Source: Rhizophagus clarus (taxonomy: Eukaryota > Glomeromycota > Glomeromycetes > Glomerales > Glomeraceae). From it: a DNA stretch of 64,000 nucleotides. This document shows positions 1 to 12,947 of this stretch, in pieces. The notes below the pieces were generated by a model, which saw only the letters and a program-made list of their open reading frames with translations, did no database searches and had not been told where the DNA came from. Position 1 is the stretch's first letter; each line of letters opens with the position of its first letter. Made by a program: the position numbers and the translations under genes. The stretch covers positions 496,001 to 560,000 of the forward strand of contig BLAL01000047.1 in the NCBI GenBank assembly GCA_015698045.1. The letters are read 5' to 3'.

Positions 1-610
1 TTTAATCTGCAAATGACTTTTAAAATGATTTATACTAATATGACAAAATAAGCAGGTAAGGTGTAAAAATTTTTAAATTTATTTTTGACATTTAGTTTAA
101 CATTTATTTGGTTCTTTATTTTTTGCAATTATAGTGACTTATAGCTTCATGCTTAATTTTATCTAGAACTAAAAAAATTGTGAGGATGAGTTTTATGCGT
201 AAATTATAATGGATTTAAAAAACAATCAAATTATCGTTTCTACAAGTTTAAAAAATTTCCCTTACAAATTTTTATCACAATACTTTATTACAATTTTTCA
301 TTGCAATTTTCAAATTTTTCATTATAGCATAGATTAAACTAGATAAAAGTTTGATGTTCACGACTAAAACAAATTTTTTAACAATAATTTTGGGTCGAAT
401 TATTATGAAATTCGAATCAATGAAAATGATTGCTTGATTAAATTCATTTATTAAATAAGATTTAATAATTTATTATATACTGTGTATGAATTATTTAAAT
501 TACAAACTAAGAAATTATAAGAAATCTTACTACTCTAAGCTTAGTGTTTAAATAATTTAAAATACAAGATAAACAAAAACTTTAAATAAATAAATATTTC
601 ATAATAACTA
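1..610. repeat. Direct repeat, copy 1 (partner 12948-13558)
   Basis: This block is nearly identical to 12948-13558 in the same orientation; I count about a dozen differences, some of them 1-base indels. The right ends match up to the run ending in ataataacta and then diverge at once. The left end is cut by the window edge. Its last 120 bases contain the kinase 3' flank element (490-562), so this is a copy of kinase-A downstream DNA without the kinase. Confidence 0.9.
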
Positions 611-1223
611 CTTTACAGAAACATGTAAAACCAAGACGAAGTCGTAACCAAGTCGTGACCAACTTGTGATCAATCAAGGAAAGAGTTATTCATGTATTAG
701 TCATGTATTTGTCTCAAGTTATTCACGGCTTCGTCATAGTTTTAGTTACTAGATATTAAGACGATAGTCAATAAATCGTAATATTGTCAATAATAGCTTA
801 CATAATAGATCGTAGCGTCATCAAAACTAATTATTTAATAAATCGTTGATCATCATGACAGATTATGTAATAAGACTTTAAAAAAACTCTACAACTTATT
901 AACGATTTATTGACGATGTCATTACCACATTACAGGTGCGTATAGAATAAATCTTAATTACATCATAACAGTATTTGTAATAAATATTAGTTGCGTTGCG
1001 TCCACATATATAATAAATCGCAATGAATGTATAAACTAAGTATTAGATATTATTAAATTGCAAATTGTAACATCAATGTCATCAATCATTCATAAATAAA
1101 ATAAAATACATATAATATAAACATTTAAACATCTTTAAAGAAGTAAAGATTTTGTATACATTTCGTTTTGGAGGTTGTGACCATTGATGCCATTGCGTAG
1201 TACTTGTACGGATCGCACTTATA
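611..1223. other. Intergenic, no gene seen
   Basis: A+T-rich DNA without a supported coding region. Between about 630 and 1030 short words such as aataaatcg and gtcgt(g/a)acca recur irregularly, which suggests an old degraded repeat. I could not define a unit. Confidence 0.5.
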
Positions 1224-2494
1224 GGGAAGATACATCATTGTCTAGTATTTGTAGACCAGAGCTTAAACACGGGTATCCCAGTACTGTTCGATTGGTAATT
1301 TTGAATCCAACAACAGAAACGGAAGCAAACTGATACTTGTTATATTGATGGCTAAAAATTGTCCGAATAATTGCAAAATTTTCGCAACTATGTTGATTCT
1401 TTAATAGAAAAAAATCAAAGTTTCGAAGTTAATTAGAAACTTCGAAACTTACGCCCATCCAATAAAAGTCCAAAGGGGAACCTACAAAAAAAAGAAACGG
1501 TTAGTAAACCAAATTATTTAATAAAAAATAAATAAAGTTTAGAAGAAAGACACTTCAAAACTTACCATCCGTCAATCCATGCCTAGGAATAGCTAATTTG
1601 AGGGTAACCCCTACAAAAAAAATAAGGAAATAGTTAGTAAACCTGTTCTCTTAAAAAAAAATACTAAAAATAACATTACCTTCGAAACTTCTCTGTGGGA
1701 TAGATCGACCGAAGTCCCTACAAAAAGCAAAGAAGCGTTAATAAAAACTTTTAAAAAATATTAAAAATAAGTTTCAAAATAATACATACGAAACTCAGGA
1801 TCCCAATGGTCTGGGCTGAATCCTACAAAAGTAAATAGGGAAGCGTTAATAAACGTTTCTTTTTTTAAAAAAAAAAAATAAGTGAAATTCTGAAAAATTT
1901 TTCGAAATTTACCATTAATTAATATAAAAAATATAAAAGTCAATAAAACAATTTTTAAGTTTCGAATTGTATTCGAAGACTTACGATTCAGTTCCATAAT
2001 CAAAAATCGGGTAAGATTCCTAAAAAAAAGTTAGAAACGTTAGAAACGGTTTTTGATAAAGTTTCTGAAACAAATTCGTAAACTTACTAACTGGATCTCT
2101 AAAAAAAAGGAAATAACAAAACATTAGCAAACGTTTCATTGAAGAAATAAAATTATTAAAAAAAGATTTTTGATCCTGAAGAACCAACCATCTAAAAAAA
2201 TGAAAAAATGAAACGTTAGCAATATTTCGTTGAAAAAATAGTGTTAGAAAAAAACCCACCTGCTGAAATCCACATCTATCAAAAGCCTCTCAGCTACAAA
2301 ATGCAAAACACGAAGTGTTAATATTTTGTTACATAAAATCAAAAACGAAATAATTTTTGATTTGAAATGGGCGTCTTAGACATACGAAAAAAAATAACAA
2401 AAACATTAGTATAACGTTCATTAAGATAAATTTGAAAAAAAATTAAACCCTTCACCAAAGTTCCCACGCGTCCAAGAGCCAGAGAACCAACCGT
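1224..2494 (-). CDS. Array of micro-exon-like blocks (unidentified gene or relic)
   Basis: About ten blocks of 11-45 bases lie on the minus strand. Most are preceded by a pyrimidine run ending in TAG, with a branchpoint-like (t)ActAAC or ttAAC 10-20 bases upstream. Most are followed by GTAAG, GTATG or GTGGG. The clearest blocks are 2494-2456, 2293-2260, 2098-2088, 2019-1985, 1822-1790, 1717-1680, 1610-1566 and 1481-1453, with a longer last block starting at 1351. Block starts are spaced about 80-130 bases, with one 197-base gap. Blocks 2494-2456 and 2191-2172 share the word ggttggttct, so some exons look duplicated. The last block can encode a 43-residue C-terminus ending in DNDVSSL at 1224. 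I could not carry one open frame through all blocks, and the block at 2191 lacks a donor. It may be a decaying micro-exon gene. No family recognised. Confidence 0.4.
1418..1450. repeat. 13-bp inverted repeat with 7-base spacer
   Basis: Arms 1418-1430 and 1438-1450 are perfect reverse complements (aagtttcgaagtt and its complement) around aattaga. The hairpin sits in the last intron of the micro-exon array, just downstream of its donor on the minus strand. Confidence 0.8.
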
Positions 2495-2743
2495 CTAAAA
2501 AAAGAAAAAAGGAAAAAAAGAATTAGTAGTCGTTTTTTAATAGATAAAGCATAGTAATCACTATTACCACGTTATTGCATAATTTTCAAGACATTGTCGA
2601 CCTACTAATGAAACTAATTTTTAAAAATTCCGATCCAAATTTATTGTCATTGTTAGTCCTTAAATAGTAAAAAACTAAATTTCAATTGCTTTATATAGAT
2701 AACTTCTAATAATTCCCATATCATAATATTTGCATTTCAAATT

Positions 2744-4916
2744 TTATTTATAAACTTTATTATATTCATAATTAGTTATTACTTCTTCAACGGGTCTCCA
2801 TAAAATTCGACGAAAACCAATTACCAAAATGACATATCCTTTCAATATGTTAGATTCTGATTTAGTTATTCTGATACATTCATCAAATACTCCTGGACTG
2901 GAATAATCAACAGGTTTACCTTTTGAAATTATATTTATATATGATTTCAATTGATTTATTCCATTATTTAATACCTCACCTATAGTTGTTTGATTTGTTT
3001 TTTTATGTTCTTTTGACCAATATGTATATGGTCTTTTTAATAAAAATTCTTCATTTTCCTTTTCAAGAATCTTATCTAAATTTCCTAATTCATTTGCACC
3101 AAATTTAGTAGTTTGATTTTTTATTAAACCCACCAATGAAATATATTTTAATTCTAAACTAATATAATTATCTCCTGTTCCTTTTAGAATAAATATGTCT
3201 AAATAACCAAAACGACCTGATCCTTTTTGCTTTTTCCCATCCATTACTAATGAAAGTTCTGGAATACGATATTTTAATGATAAAAGACTTTCAACAATTG
3301 CTTGAAGCATAGATTCATCTGCTGATAATAAAGACATCCGTGATCTTGTTGATAAAAAGGCCTTCAAAATCTCAATAAAAGGTATAATATCACCTATAAC
3401 AAGATTTTCATATGCTGAAGCAACAGGAATTGCATCATTAACAACCTGGTTATATATTACATTATTTTTATTTTCCTCTAAAATTTGGTTTTGTCTCTTC
3501 TGAGATCCTAATAAAGTAATTATAATTATTAATTAAATACAGCACAGTCTATTATATCAAAAACAAAAAAAAATTAATAACTTACTAGTAGTAAACGAAT
3601 TATCAGTATCAACATCATTATTATCTCTTGCTCTTTTCAATTCTCCTTTTTTTCTAGTTTGAAAAATAAGCTTTTCATTCCATTTTTTATTAAAAATAAA
3701 TTCTAATGCTTTACCTGAACAATATATTTCACTTTAACATCATTATATGTGTAACAATTGCAAAATATTAAACGAATATCTTTTTCAAATTCTTCCAAAT
3801 TTGTATATTGATTATTTTCTAATTTTGAATTTATAGTAAATAAATCCATTGGATATTCTATAATATTCTCTTCATTATATTTATAGAATAAATGAGCATA
3901 AGAATTATTTTCAAGTTTATGAAGAATATCATAGCAGAAGTTAATAAGTTTAATATTTTTTTTAGGAAAATTTGGCTGTGAAGTTTTGGAAAGATTTTTG
4001 ATCGAAACCTTAACTGTTTCTTTTGGAAAAGAAATAACAGTTGGTATCAAATTTTGATCTATGGTCTCTTTTGAAAGAGATGTAATGGTAGTAATAGTAT
4101 TTGTTAGATTTTCTTCTTATTGATCTTTAGAAGATTCTTTTGAAAAAGATGTAATAGCAGTAATAGTAGGCACTAATTCTTTATCTTGATTTTGAAAAGA
4201 TGTGACAGTAGTAATAGTAGGTACTAAATTCTTTTTTTCAATATCTTGATTTCCTTTTTCTTTCTTTTCTTTATTTATTATACATTCTTTAATAATTTCT
4301 TGCCAAAATGTTTGCAAATTCCACTTACGTTGTAAATGTTCTGTAATTGTCTGTCATTAAGAAAGTTTATGTTAGTAGTATGTCAAATTTTATTTAGTAG
4401 CAAAGAAGGTACATAGCCAATTCCTCCTCCAGAATTAGCAGACTTTGACTAACAACAAAGTTAGGGCGCCTGAATTAAGGGACTGGGGTGGTTACCAGGC
4501 TAATGAATCCAGTAATTCTCACTAAGTGACCACGGGGAGTATTAGGAGTTACCCTAACTTTGCAAAATAAAAAAAGACATACCTTTTTCTTTAATGTAGC
4601 AAAAGTATTTGGTTCCAATAGTTCTTTAGCTTCATCCAAAAAGCGATTGTACCAAGCAGCATCAAAGCTTTGCCAATTGGCTAATGACAATGAAGAATTA
4701 TTAGTTAGTGAAATTAGGGAAGCAATAATGGTATCTTGATTAAGATTCAAAAATCCGCAGTAAGACCAATTTTTTCGTTCACTTAAGTAAGAAATAAGAG
4801 CTAATAAAAGTCAAAAAATTGTCAATTGAGATGAATGAGCTCCTATTAGATGCCGTCAAGGATTATGAGATTTTCTTACCTTCATATCCAATATAGTTAT
4901 TGGTTATTGCACTCAT
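2744..4916 (-). pseudogene. Bromodomain plus PD-(D/E)XK nuclease-like gene, broken
   Basis: Four exons fit: 4916-4880 (ATG, MSAITNNYIGYE), 4800-4583, 4350-3586 and 3507-2744, all with GT-AG ends and matching phases. Exon 2 encodes a helical segment. Exon 3 starts with a low-complexity stretch repeating VPTITAITSFSKE-like units. It continues into a bromodomain recognised by EYPMDLFTINSKLEN and the NCYTYN motif, then a basic linker ending in KKWNEK. Exon 4 (about 250 residues) carries GYLDIFI followed by LELKY, the D...ExK signature of the PD-(D/E)XK nuclease fold. Two lesions break it: an in-frame TAA at 4117-4119 inside the repeat, and a one-base deletion near 3731-3737, right after NCYTYNDV. 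Restoring one base makes the exon 3 end phase fit exon 4, which supports a real deletion. A bromodomain reads acetyl-lysine; cleavage activity is only inferred. Confidence 0.75.
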
Positions 4917-5738
4917 GATTATATTATCCACTCAAGAGTTTAGTTATGAATAAATTTAAATGTCAAATAAATTTAAATGTTAAAGTTAAATAAAATTGTC
5001 AAAGTTAAATAAAATATAAAAAGGGAGTTTAAATATTATATAAAAAATGATATAACTTGGTCTGACACATAATGCGCAAAAATTAATTAAAATAGTTCAG
5101 GTTTTGTCAGTTCAATCCATTATTATCAAAAATGATAAACTGTATGTAAGATGAAAAGAATTAAATCAAATTGCATAAATAGTATCATAATTTACCCATT
5201 TTTACTAGAACAGACTAATGAAGTATCATAATGATATCTTACATATCTAAAATACAATATATCTGATAAAAATGGATGCATCATATATGGCAGATGATAC
5301 ATTATTGTGAAAAGAATAAATATGGTTTCAACATTGCATAAATATTATTATAGTTTTAATCACATAAATATTCTATTAATAGTCATGTATCTAAACATAT
5401 ACATTATAGATTCAAAAACAATTATTGTGACAAATTAATTCTAATAGTTATTACTAATGAACATTTATTAAGAATACTGTACCAGTATAGTAATAATGAT
5501 TCATAAATCAGAGCCAGATGATACAGCTGCAATCTTGATAGGGTCTTGAACTTAATACAAAATTTTGTCAGTAGATTTTTTTTTCAAAAATTGTGTATTA
5601 AATAAAAATAAACTTAACTTTTAAATTTACTAAATTTTTTAATAAAAGTGTTTTTATCAGTGGGATAATATCATTAACAGTAATGTTGATTTTTTTTTTT
5701 TTTAACTTTTACTCTTGTAAATTGAATTTTACACTTAC
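4917..5738. other. Intergenic, upstream of the bromodomain gene
   Basis: A+T-rich with short repeated words (around 4970-5010 a taaagttaaataaaat word is repeated). It presumably contains the promoter of the minus-strand gene. No coding region supported. Confidence 0.5.
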
Positions 5739-5853
5739 ATTATAAAATGAAGGAACGAAAGAAGACCAATTTCCAGCGCCTGATGGATAGTTAGTACGCC
5801 TTGAAAGTAGTTTTCACCGCGCCATGCTGATGCGCAGATTACTTAGCAATTCC
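5739..5853 (-). pseudogene. Isolated exon-like island, unidentified
   Basis: This is an island of clearly higher G+C than its surroundings. On the minus strand it reads as an exon containing the peptide TNYPSGAGNWSSFVPSFYN followed directly by a GTAAGT donor at 5738. The frame is interrupted by one TGA where TGG would give Trp. A second frame is also open, so the coding frame is not certain. No other exon was found near it. It may be a fragment of a gene or transposon. Confidence 0.22.
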
Positions 5854-8277
5854 TTCTTCATGAAGATGAGTTGACATGTAGAATCTTTGAATTATAAAAT
5901 GATTATTTCCATCAAACAATTTTTGAGTTTTGAGACAAATTCCGAACAAATAATAATTAATTCAATATTCATTCCTATATGTAGTCAAATCATTGAGTCC
6001 AGAGTCCGGAACCTTTCATTTTTTTTGGAAAAATTTCTTTTTATAAAAATTTATTGACTTAAAATAATTACATAACCGTTAATTGCTCATTGTAAAAATG
6101 GTAATCCATGTTATAGTATATTTCATTTTTTTTGTAAAGGTTAAATACACTACAAACAAACTCTTTTTTGCTAGTTTTGCAGAAAATCAAATGATTGGTT
6201 TGATATCACTGAAAAAGATCAGCAGGCTCATAAATTCCATTACTGTAAATGAAGGAAGAAAGAAATTTTAATCACTTTTCTTTCTTTTTTTTTTTAATAA
6301 ATTCTGTGTGAAAATTTATAAATCAATGACAATTATTTATAAACGGGAATATCTTATTGATATACAAAAAATTATTAACTATTTATTATGTATCTGTTTT
6401 TATTAACCATGTAAAGTTATCAGATTTATCAGGGGTTTAGATTTAATGATGTTATAGTTAAATTTTATGTCAAATGTGTATAGAATATTTTTTTCATTAT
6501 GACAATATATAATAATAATATGAAAGCCAGTTCGGGTATTTTTATTAATACATTGACAGTATATAAAAATGAAAGAAGGAATTTAAGAATTTTACCAATT
6601 TATATACAAAAAACATCTAAATTTCACTGTAGAATAAATAATATAACTATGATTAATTTACAATTGTTATATAGCTTTTATTAATTTTTTGTATCAAATT
6701 TAATTTGTTTATTTCGTTAGATAATATTTCCAAAAAATGTTTTTTTAAATATTGTTTATCATTTTACTACTTTTAAAAGCTTCAATTTCTTTAATCGTAT
6801 AAGAACCATAGCAATCCATGTTATATACATTCATATCACCCGAAAGATAGATAATTTATTTTGGGTCATAATTAAATCTGAGTCTCCAAAATTAAATCCA
6901 CAGGACTCGTTATAAAAAGTTATTGAAGATAGCATATTCAAGTTGTCTCAAATATGCACGAAATAAATTTATGTCATAAAACTATCACATGAAAAAATAA
7001 AGCTATCATAATAAAACACATTAAAAAAATATAAATTAACATTTTTGACTTTTTTTTTATCAAAATGCATTTAAAAAACGGTATATAACTTTTTTTAACT
7101 TTTTTAACAAAATACTGAAGAAACTTTTTTAAACATTTTTTTATTTAAATGCATTAGAAAATGTTTATTTAGTTTCTTTTAATTCAGTTTAATAAAAAAC
7201 GTTAAAATACATTAACATTTTTTTTATTAAAATAAATCAAAGAAGATAATAATAAACAGTTTATTATCAAATACATTTATTGAAACAAATTAAAAAAGAG
7301 CTCTTTTAATATTTCTTATTTTTTTTTATTAAAGTGAATTAAAAAAAAGTTTATTTAATAATTGATAACTTAAACGTTTTTTTAATTAAAACAAAAAAAA
7401 CCTTTATTAAAAATGTTGGAAATTTCAATGACTCTTCGTATAATTCAAGTTAATAGAAAATGTCAATTGTTAAATAATCTACGAATTAGATGGTATCCGA
7501 GTATGAGAAAATAAATTCCAACTTCTTGAACAACTTAACAGAATGGAAAGGTTGCGAAATGGCAAAAATAGCGACTTGTACTGTAAAAAATATAGGTATA
7601 GGTTTGGACGCTGTCTTTTTCATTCTTTTAGTTTCAGAAAAAAACTGACTTATGTGGATAATTAAAGAAAGTTTAAATTTCTATTTTTTTTTTTTATTTC
7701 TCAATTATTTCTCTTGTAGAAGATTGTTTTGAACGGATTTTAATTGGGTGGCTTAGCAATAACATCATTAACATGTGATCTGCAGCAATGAATCAAATTC
7801 GCCGATATGTTAAGTTCGCACAAAAAGTTTCTATAATGATTGTTTTCTCTCTATGTCTATGTGTATGTTCTTTTTTTGAAGCAAAAGGGTAAACCAATGA
7901 TAATTAAGAAATGATTGTCAATGGATCTTTAACCGGAACTTGAAAAATTTGACAATGATCAACAAATAATTACGTATTTTTTTTTAAAACGCTCAACAAA
8001 TGGATATTGTGATTTCTCGGTTTTATTTTGTTACACACTGTAGAACGATTTTAGCCCTAGAAATCGCTTGGTTTCTTGGTTTTTCTTGGTATGTTCCTTG
8101 TATTTTCATTCATATTGTAAACATTTTCAATAATTATTTTTTGCTACATGTATGTAACGCCAAATAAGAAATTTTAAATATAATTGTTATCTTAATCTAT
8201 GTATAATTGGTTTAAACTACAGGGAGTACTACAAGATAATAGTAATCTATAAAATAATTATAATTTAAACGTTACTA
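5854..8277. other. Long A+T-rich stretch without a supported gene
   Basis: Mostly poly-A/T-interrupted sequence. From 7020 to 7400 there are many alternating runs of acattttttta and aaacattttt type. One short open frame at 7788-7892 starts MNQIRRYVKFAQK and has a hydrophobic stretch (residues 16-28). It ends next to a possible donor (gtaaac at 7889), so it could be an orphan first exon, but nothing confirms it. Confidence 0.4.
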
Positions 8278-9890
8278 TTGAATAAGTGTGAAACGATCAT
8301 CGGTTTAGTTAATGTTACACCTTTTTTTGTCATCATCTATTCCTTCATATTATTAATTATTTCATTTAACTCACTAAAAATTACTCCTTTGGTAATCATT
8401 TCACCGACAATCAATTTCATCGGCATGTCATTTTCCCGATATTTTAAAGATCAGAATAAATTTAAATATAATTATTCAAGAAAAAAATATAATAATTTAA
8501 AAATAAAAATTTTTATTACTGTAAGTAAAAGCCGAAATTACTATTTGAGATACATTGTATAACGTGAAATTTTTTGTTTGTGAAGTTTATTCTTTCAATT
8601 CTACAGTATGATCGATGTTAATAACCTTGTTGCGAAACGTTTTATTGAAGTGATTGTCGGTGAAGTAATTATCGGAGACCCTCCACCCCAAGAAATGACG
8701 CCATTTCTTACAGTATCGAAGAAAAAGTTTTTAAAAAATGGTGAAGTAGTAATGGAAATAAAAAACAAGGGTAAGAATAAAATTGTCATCTAAAAAAATA
8801 TTCATTCCGTATGTATTGATTTTTCTGTATACATTATACAGTGTTAGTGATTGCTTCTTTGATTTCAATAAAGATGAATTGCTTATTAAATATATGGAAT
8901 TATTGTACGGAATCTATCAAACGCATGTTAACGTGTCATTTCCATATACAGATTTCTGCAAAATCAGAAGGTAATTAGATTTTTTCGAGGATGATGATTT
9001 TTTTTGATTACCTCATATTCAAATGTATCTACAAAATAAGTATTTTCGTTTGAAAAAAATTCATCAATTTATAACAATACCTATTACACTGTATCACTAA
9101 AAACATGTCAGATATGAACAAATCATTTCTTCCACATCGTAAAAAGCTTCACAAAATAAAATAACCAAACTAGACAATAAAACTAATTATCAAGAGTGCT
9201 CCTGTAACGTCTATACGCCTTTTACTTATAATCCCGTATATAACGATCATAATAAATGGTGGGGTACTTGATACGAGCGATGCCTATACTTCTCGTATAT
9301 AAGTTCTAAGAATATAATAAAGAACAAATGGGAGGACAAATTCACATATTACATATAATCCCATCCTTAAAATAATTCTTAATATGTCAGTGCTGTAATG
9401 TCATTACTTAAAGACGATCCACGAATTCATTATTACGAAAATGTGTGGTTACAGGAGCCATTGGTATTTTAATGATCACCACTCTCATTCCAATTAAATT
9501 TGGTACATTTCGAATGCGACCATTTGCATTCTACTTTTTTAAAGATGTGGCATCAGGAATCTTTGCTTTTTCAAGTTCAAAAATTAATCTTTCAGGTTTA
9601 ACAGAGGATGAACCTACTGAAGAACGCTAGGATAGCATTGGGCTTCCTATCAATATTTTCGACGTGGTTTTATCATTATGACTGCTATCTGGGGATTTGG
9701 GCTTGTTTATCAGATTCCAATTCGTGTTATAATTATTTACAAATTATCAACAGGTCAAGCATTTCTTTTTGTGAACGTATTAGAGTATTTTTTGGCAATT
9801 ATGATGGGATTATTAACTCCTATTTGCGCTTGGTGGATGAAGAAACAAAGTAACAAAATAGCTGATAAAGATGCAACTGCTTCTATATAG
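8278..9890 (+). pseudogene. VC0807-like multipass membrane protein gene, broken
   Basis: Several coding blocks fit one membrane protein. 8278-8430 encodes a hydrophobic helix (TPFFVIIYSFILLIIS). 8608-8770 ends at GTAAGA and joins in phase to 8842-8970 (starting VLVIASLIS), which ends at GTAATT. That joins in phase to 9455 onward, giving ISAKSEGAIGILMITT, then FGTFRMRPFAFYFFKD and LTEDEPTEER. After that the frame hits TAG (9628-9630), where Trp is expected. It resumes only after a one-base shift near 9637, reading YFRRGFIIMTAIWGFGL and a last helix to the stop at 9890. The order of helices, the RMRPFAFYF segment and the FRRGF...WG segment are as I recall for the VC0807 membrane family. The role of that family is unknown to me. 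The block 8608-8770 (with GDPPPQEMTPF) is not typical and may not belong. Confidence 0.55.
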
Positions 9891-12800
9891 AATTTATTAA
9901 ACATTGAAAAGAGGTTACGTAATCATTAATAAAATAAAAAAAATTATTTATTTTTAGCTATTTGTAATTAATACTCAACATAAAATTATATATCATCTTA
10001 TTCTTACAATATTAAATATTTTAAAATACTGTGTACTATACAATAGCTTTGTTTAAACTATTGTGTCATGTGCTACGTGCTTGATTCTTGATAAAGCAAA
10101 ATGTACTATCATGTTCAATATGGGTGCGTTTACAAATTCGGAAATTACAAATTACAAAATCAATCAATTGGATTGGATCTTACTATTAAATTTCCAATCC
10201 AGGCTATTACCCCATGATTAAATTCATATTTTGTTTAAACAATAGAAACAACACATAAAACTTTTAATAAAATGTGTAAATTGTGTTAAGGTAGATTAAG
10301 GTAGACCCATGTGTTACGAGCAGTTGATTTCATCATTCTTAACCTAAGGTGGGTGTACGATAAGATTTAGTGAGATGATTGTTTTTTCATATTTTTTTTC
10401 GCGCTTTTCACTCCATTTGCTGCAAATTTTGTTTAGGTGGACAGGCATATTTTTTGTTACAAGTTATTGATTTATTTTATTGATTGAAATAATTTTTTAA
10501 TAATTTTAAAGTACATGTACAGAATGTAATATTTTCTATTGAAAATTGAAATAAGAATGTGTATAAAGGTGAAGAGGTGTCAAAATTAAGCTTGAAAAAG
10601 ACACTTGTTAATGATTTTATTAAAGTTTACATAAATTTATTTTTTATGATTATATATATATATATAAAAATATTAAAATAAAACTTAAAATCTATGTATT
10701 GAGAAAAAAAAATTTTAAATGAATTTTATGATAATAATAATGTAATATAAAAAGTCAATAATAAACTTTATAAAGTGAGCGTTTTTTGAAAATTTAATAT
10801 TCTAGAAAAATGATTCTTTGAAACAATATACTATATAATTTATTTTCTATCTAAATTCTTTTTTGAAGAATATCCCGACAATTTTCTGGGTGTTACGATA
10901 ACATTTAGTGCATGGAAGGCTGCCTTCCATACACTACATGTTTACTATATACTCCAATTTTCTCAAGTAATAATTTCTTGCTAAAGTGAAATAATTAAGT
11001 AATTTAATCACTAAGGATATTTATCTTTGAGAAAATTGTTCGTGCTGGTTTGTTTTAATCGTTAGACTGAATAGTGCGTGTGAAAGATAAAAGAAATTAG
11101 TGTAAATGTTCTAGAATTTATGAAAAATATTAATGGAGTTGAGTTGGAACAGTAGATTCAAAGACACAAGAAGTATTAATTTGTTAAGTAATGAATGATA
11201 ATAACGGTCATCGTTATAAAAAGAAGCGATTAACCTAAAGTCGAGCATTATCCTTTATAAAAAATATTATTTTAATCGTAAAGAAGTTAAAAGAAAAATT
11301 TATTGACAATATTAATAAACTTACTCATGATTCAAAATAAATAATTTATGCAAAAAGATATCTGTATAAAAGTATAGCAAAATAAATAAAAAATCGTTCA
11401 ATGCAAATGGTTTTGTGATAACTAACGAGATAACAATATTGTAACTAGAAATGAAGAATGCCAATGGTTAATTTTCAGCTGACTTTAAACTCCTATAGAA
11501 GAATAAATCTAACAAATATACTAAAATCCAAATCTATAGCAATCGTTTTGCTAGCAATACCAGATACAGTAGGTGCGGAATACGCTTGTACAGTTTATTC
11601 TGATTTTTTTTTGTTAGTTTAGCAGGATTCAAAATTACTGGAAGGTTAGAAACTGATGTTTCGTTATATAATATAAACTCAACTAAAGCTGGTGAAAATA
11701 ATTATTAATCCTACTTTTCAAGCTACTCTGTTCTTCTTTGTAGTCACTTTTTCCTAGTTGGTAATAAAAAGAAAAGAGTTTATGATGTGAAATATGGCAA
11801 ATATTGTATATTGTTGATGTGATGAGGTGCAGAATATATCAATCCGCTTATACTTTGTATTATGTAAACTGTAAAGTAAAATATATAAATAACCAGTAAG
11901 TAATATGTAATTACATAATGCCAGATTTGAATTTTAATTTATACTATAAATGAAATAAAAATAAACATAAATAACTAATGTAACTTTTAGTGTTACCCAG
12001 TTTTATATAATGACTATATATTTATATGTTTTAGGGAAATTATGTACTGTACATTAAATTAATTGTACTATTACATAGGTAATAATATAAAGTTTTTTTT
12101 TAAATATTTGATAAATGAAAGACTTGTGTCAGATTTGAATGAATTATTTTGAATAAAAAAATCTAAAAAATTCGTCAATATAAATCATTAAATCCGTTTT
12201 TATTAAACTTATTTCTCAGGTCTATCAGGTTCGTAATAATGTTAAGCTTAAAATTAACTTAATCATACATAATAAATTAATGATAACTAGAAATTTTGCA
12301 TGTGATACAGCCTAAATTAATTTTTCACGTCAAGAAATAGTAAAATATTCTTATAATAATCGATATGAACCAATTATAACTAAAATTATTATCTATCAAC
12401 TGATTGCTGTGGATAAACCTAGAAAGCATAGCACTTTTCATGCCATTAAATTTAAAAAGCTGTGGTACAATCAATAAGTAATAAAAACTTATAAATTCAG
12501 TTTATAAAACATTCCTGAGAAATGGCTTTGAGTTGGATAAAAGAAATGTAAGTTATTTCAAAAGCTTCCATGTCCGTAGCGTACTGCAAGCAGTCACGAT
12601 TCGCGACTTGCCATAAAAAAACCATATTTTATTTCTAACAAATTTAATAACCAACTAAAGAAACAATTAAAATTTAAATAATACGATGAGATTGATGTAT
12701 ATTATCCACAATATATATTTCTAGTCTTACTATTCTTTTATAACAGTAATAATCTCTTGACTGAAAGTTAAAGTATTATCATTATAAAAGTTTCATCTTT

Positions 12801-12947
12801 TTTTAAATGGAAAGAATAATTTGTAATTACCGTGCCAGTCGCTAGGCTGAATAAAGAACGGAGTTTAATTGTTTTTACTAATTTCCCTAATAACTCCATT
12901 AATTGTTTAGAGAGCGATTGACTTAAGTAGTGTATTACAAATATTAA
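9891..12947. other. Intergenic, with relics of kinase-flanking DNA
   Basis: No gene supported. The stretch 11040-11290 is a diverged direct copy of 16190-16490: shared words include agttggaacagt / agttagaacagt and aagaagcgattaacct / agagaagcgactagct. It is therefore part of the duplicated kinase neighbourhood rather than unique DNA. 10620-10680 contains a (ta)n run. Confidence 0.5.
10350..10935. repeat. Repeated 22-base word and near-perfect palindrome
   Basis: A word beginning gggtgtacgataa and ending ttagtg near 10350-10372 recurs as gggtgttacgataa...ttagtg at 10889-10910. The second copy runs straight into a 29-base inverted repeat (10907-10935; arms of 14 bases with one mismatch, 1-base centre, core atggaaggc). 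This could be the terminus of an unrecognised mobile element. No transposase was found. Confidence 0.5.

Noticed and set aside
1761..2259. Two minus-strand open frames of about 80 codons
   Set aside because: They run through the introns of the micro-exon array; the Phe/Lys-rich parts are pyrimidine tracts of introns.
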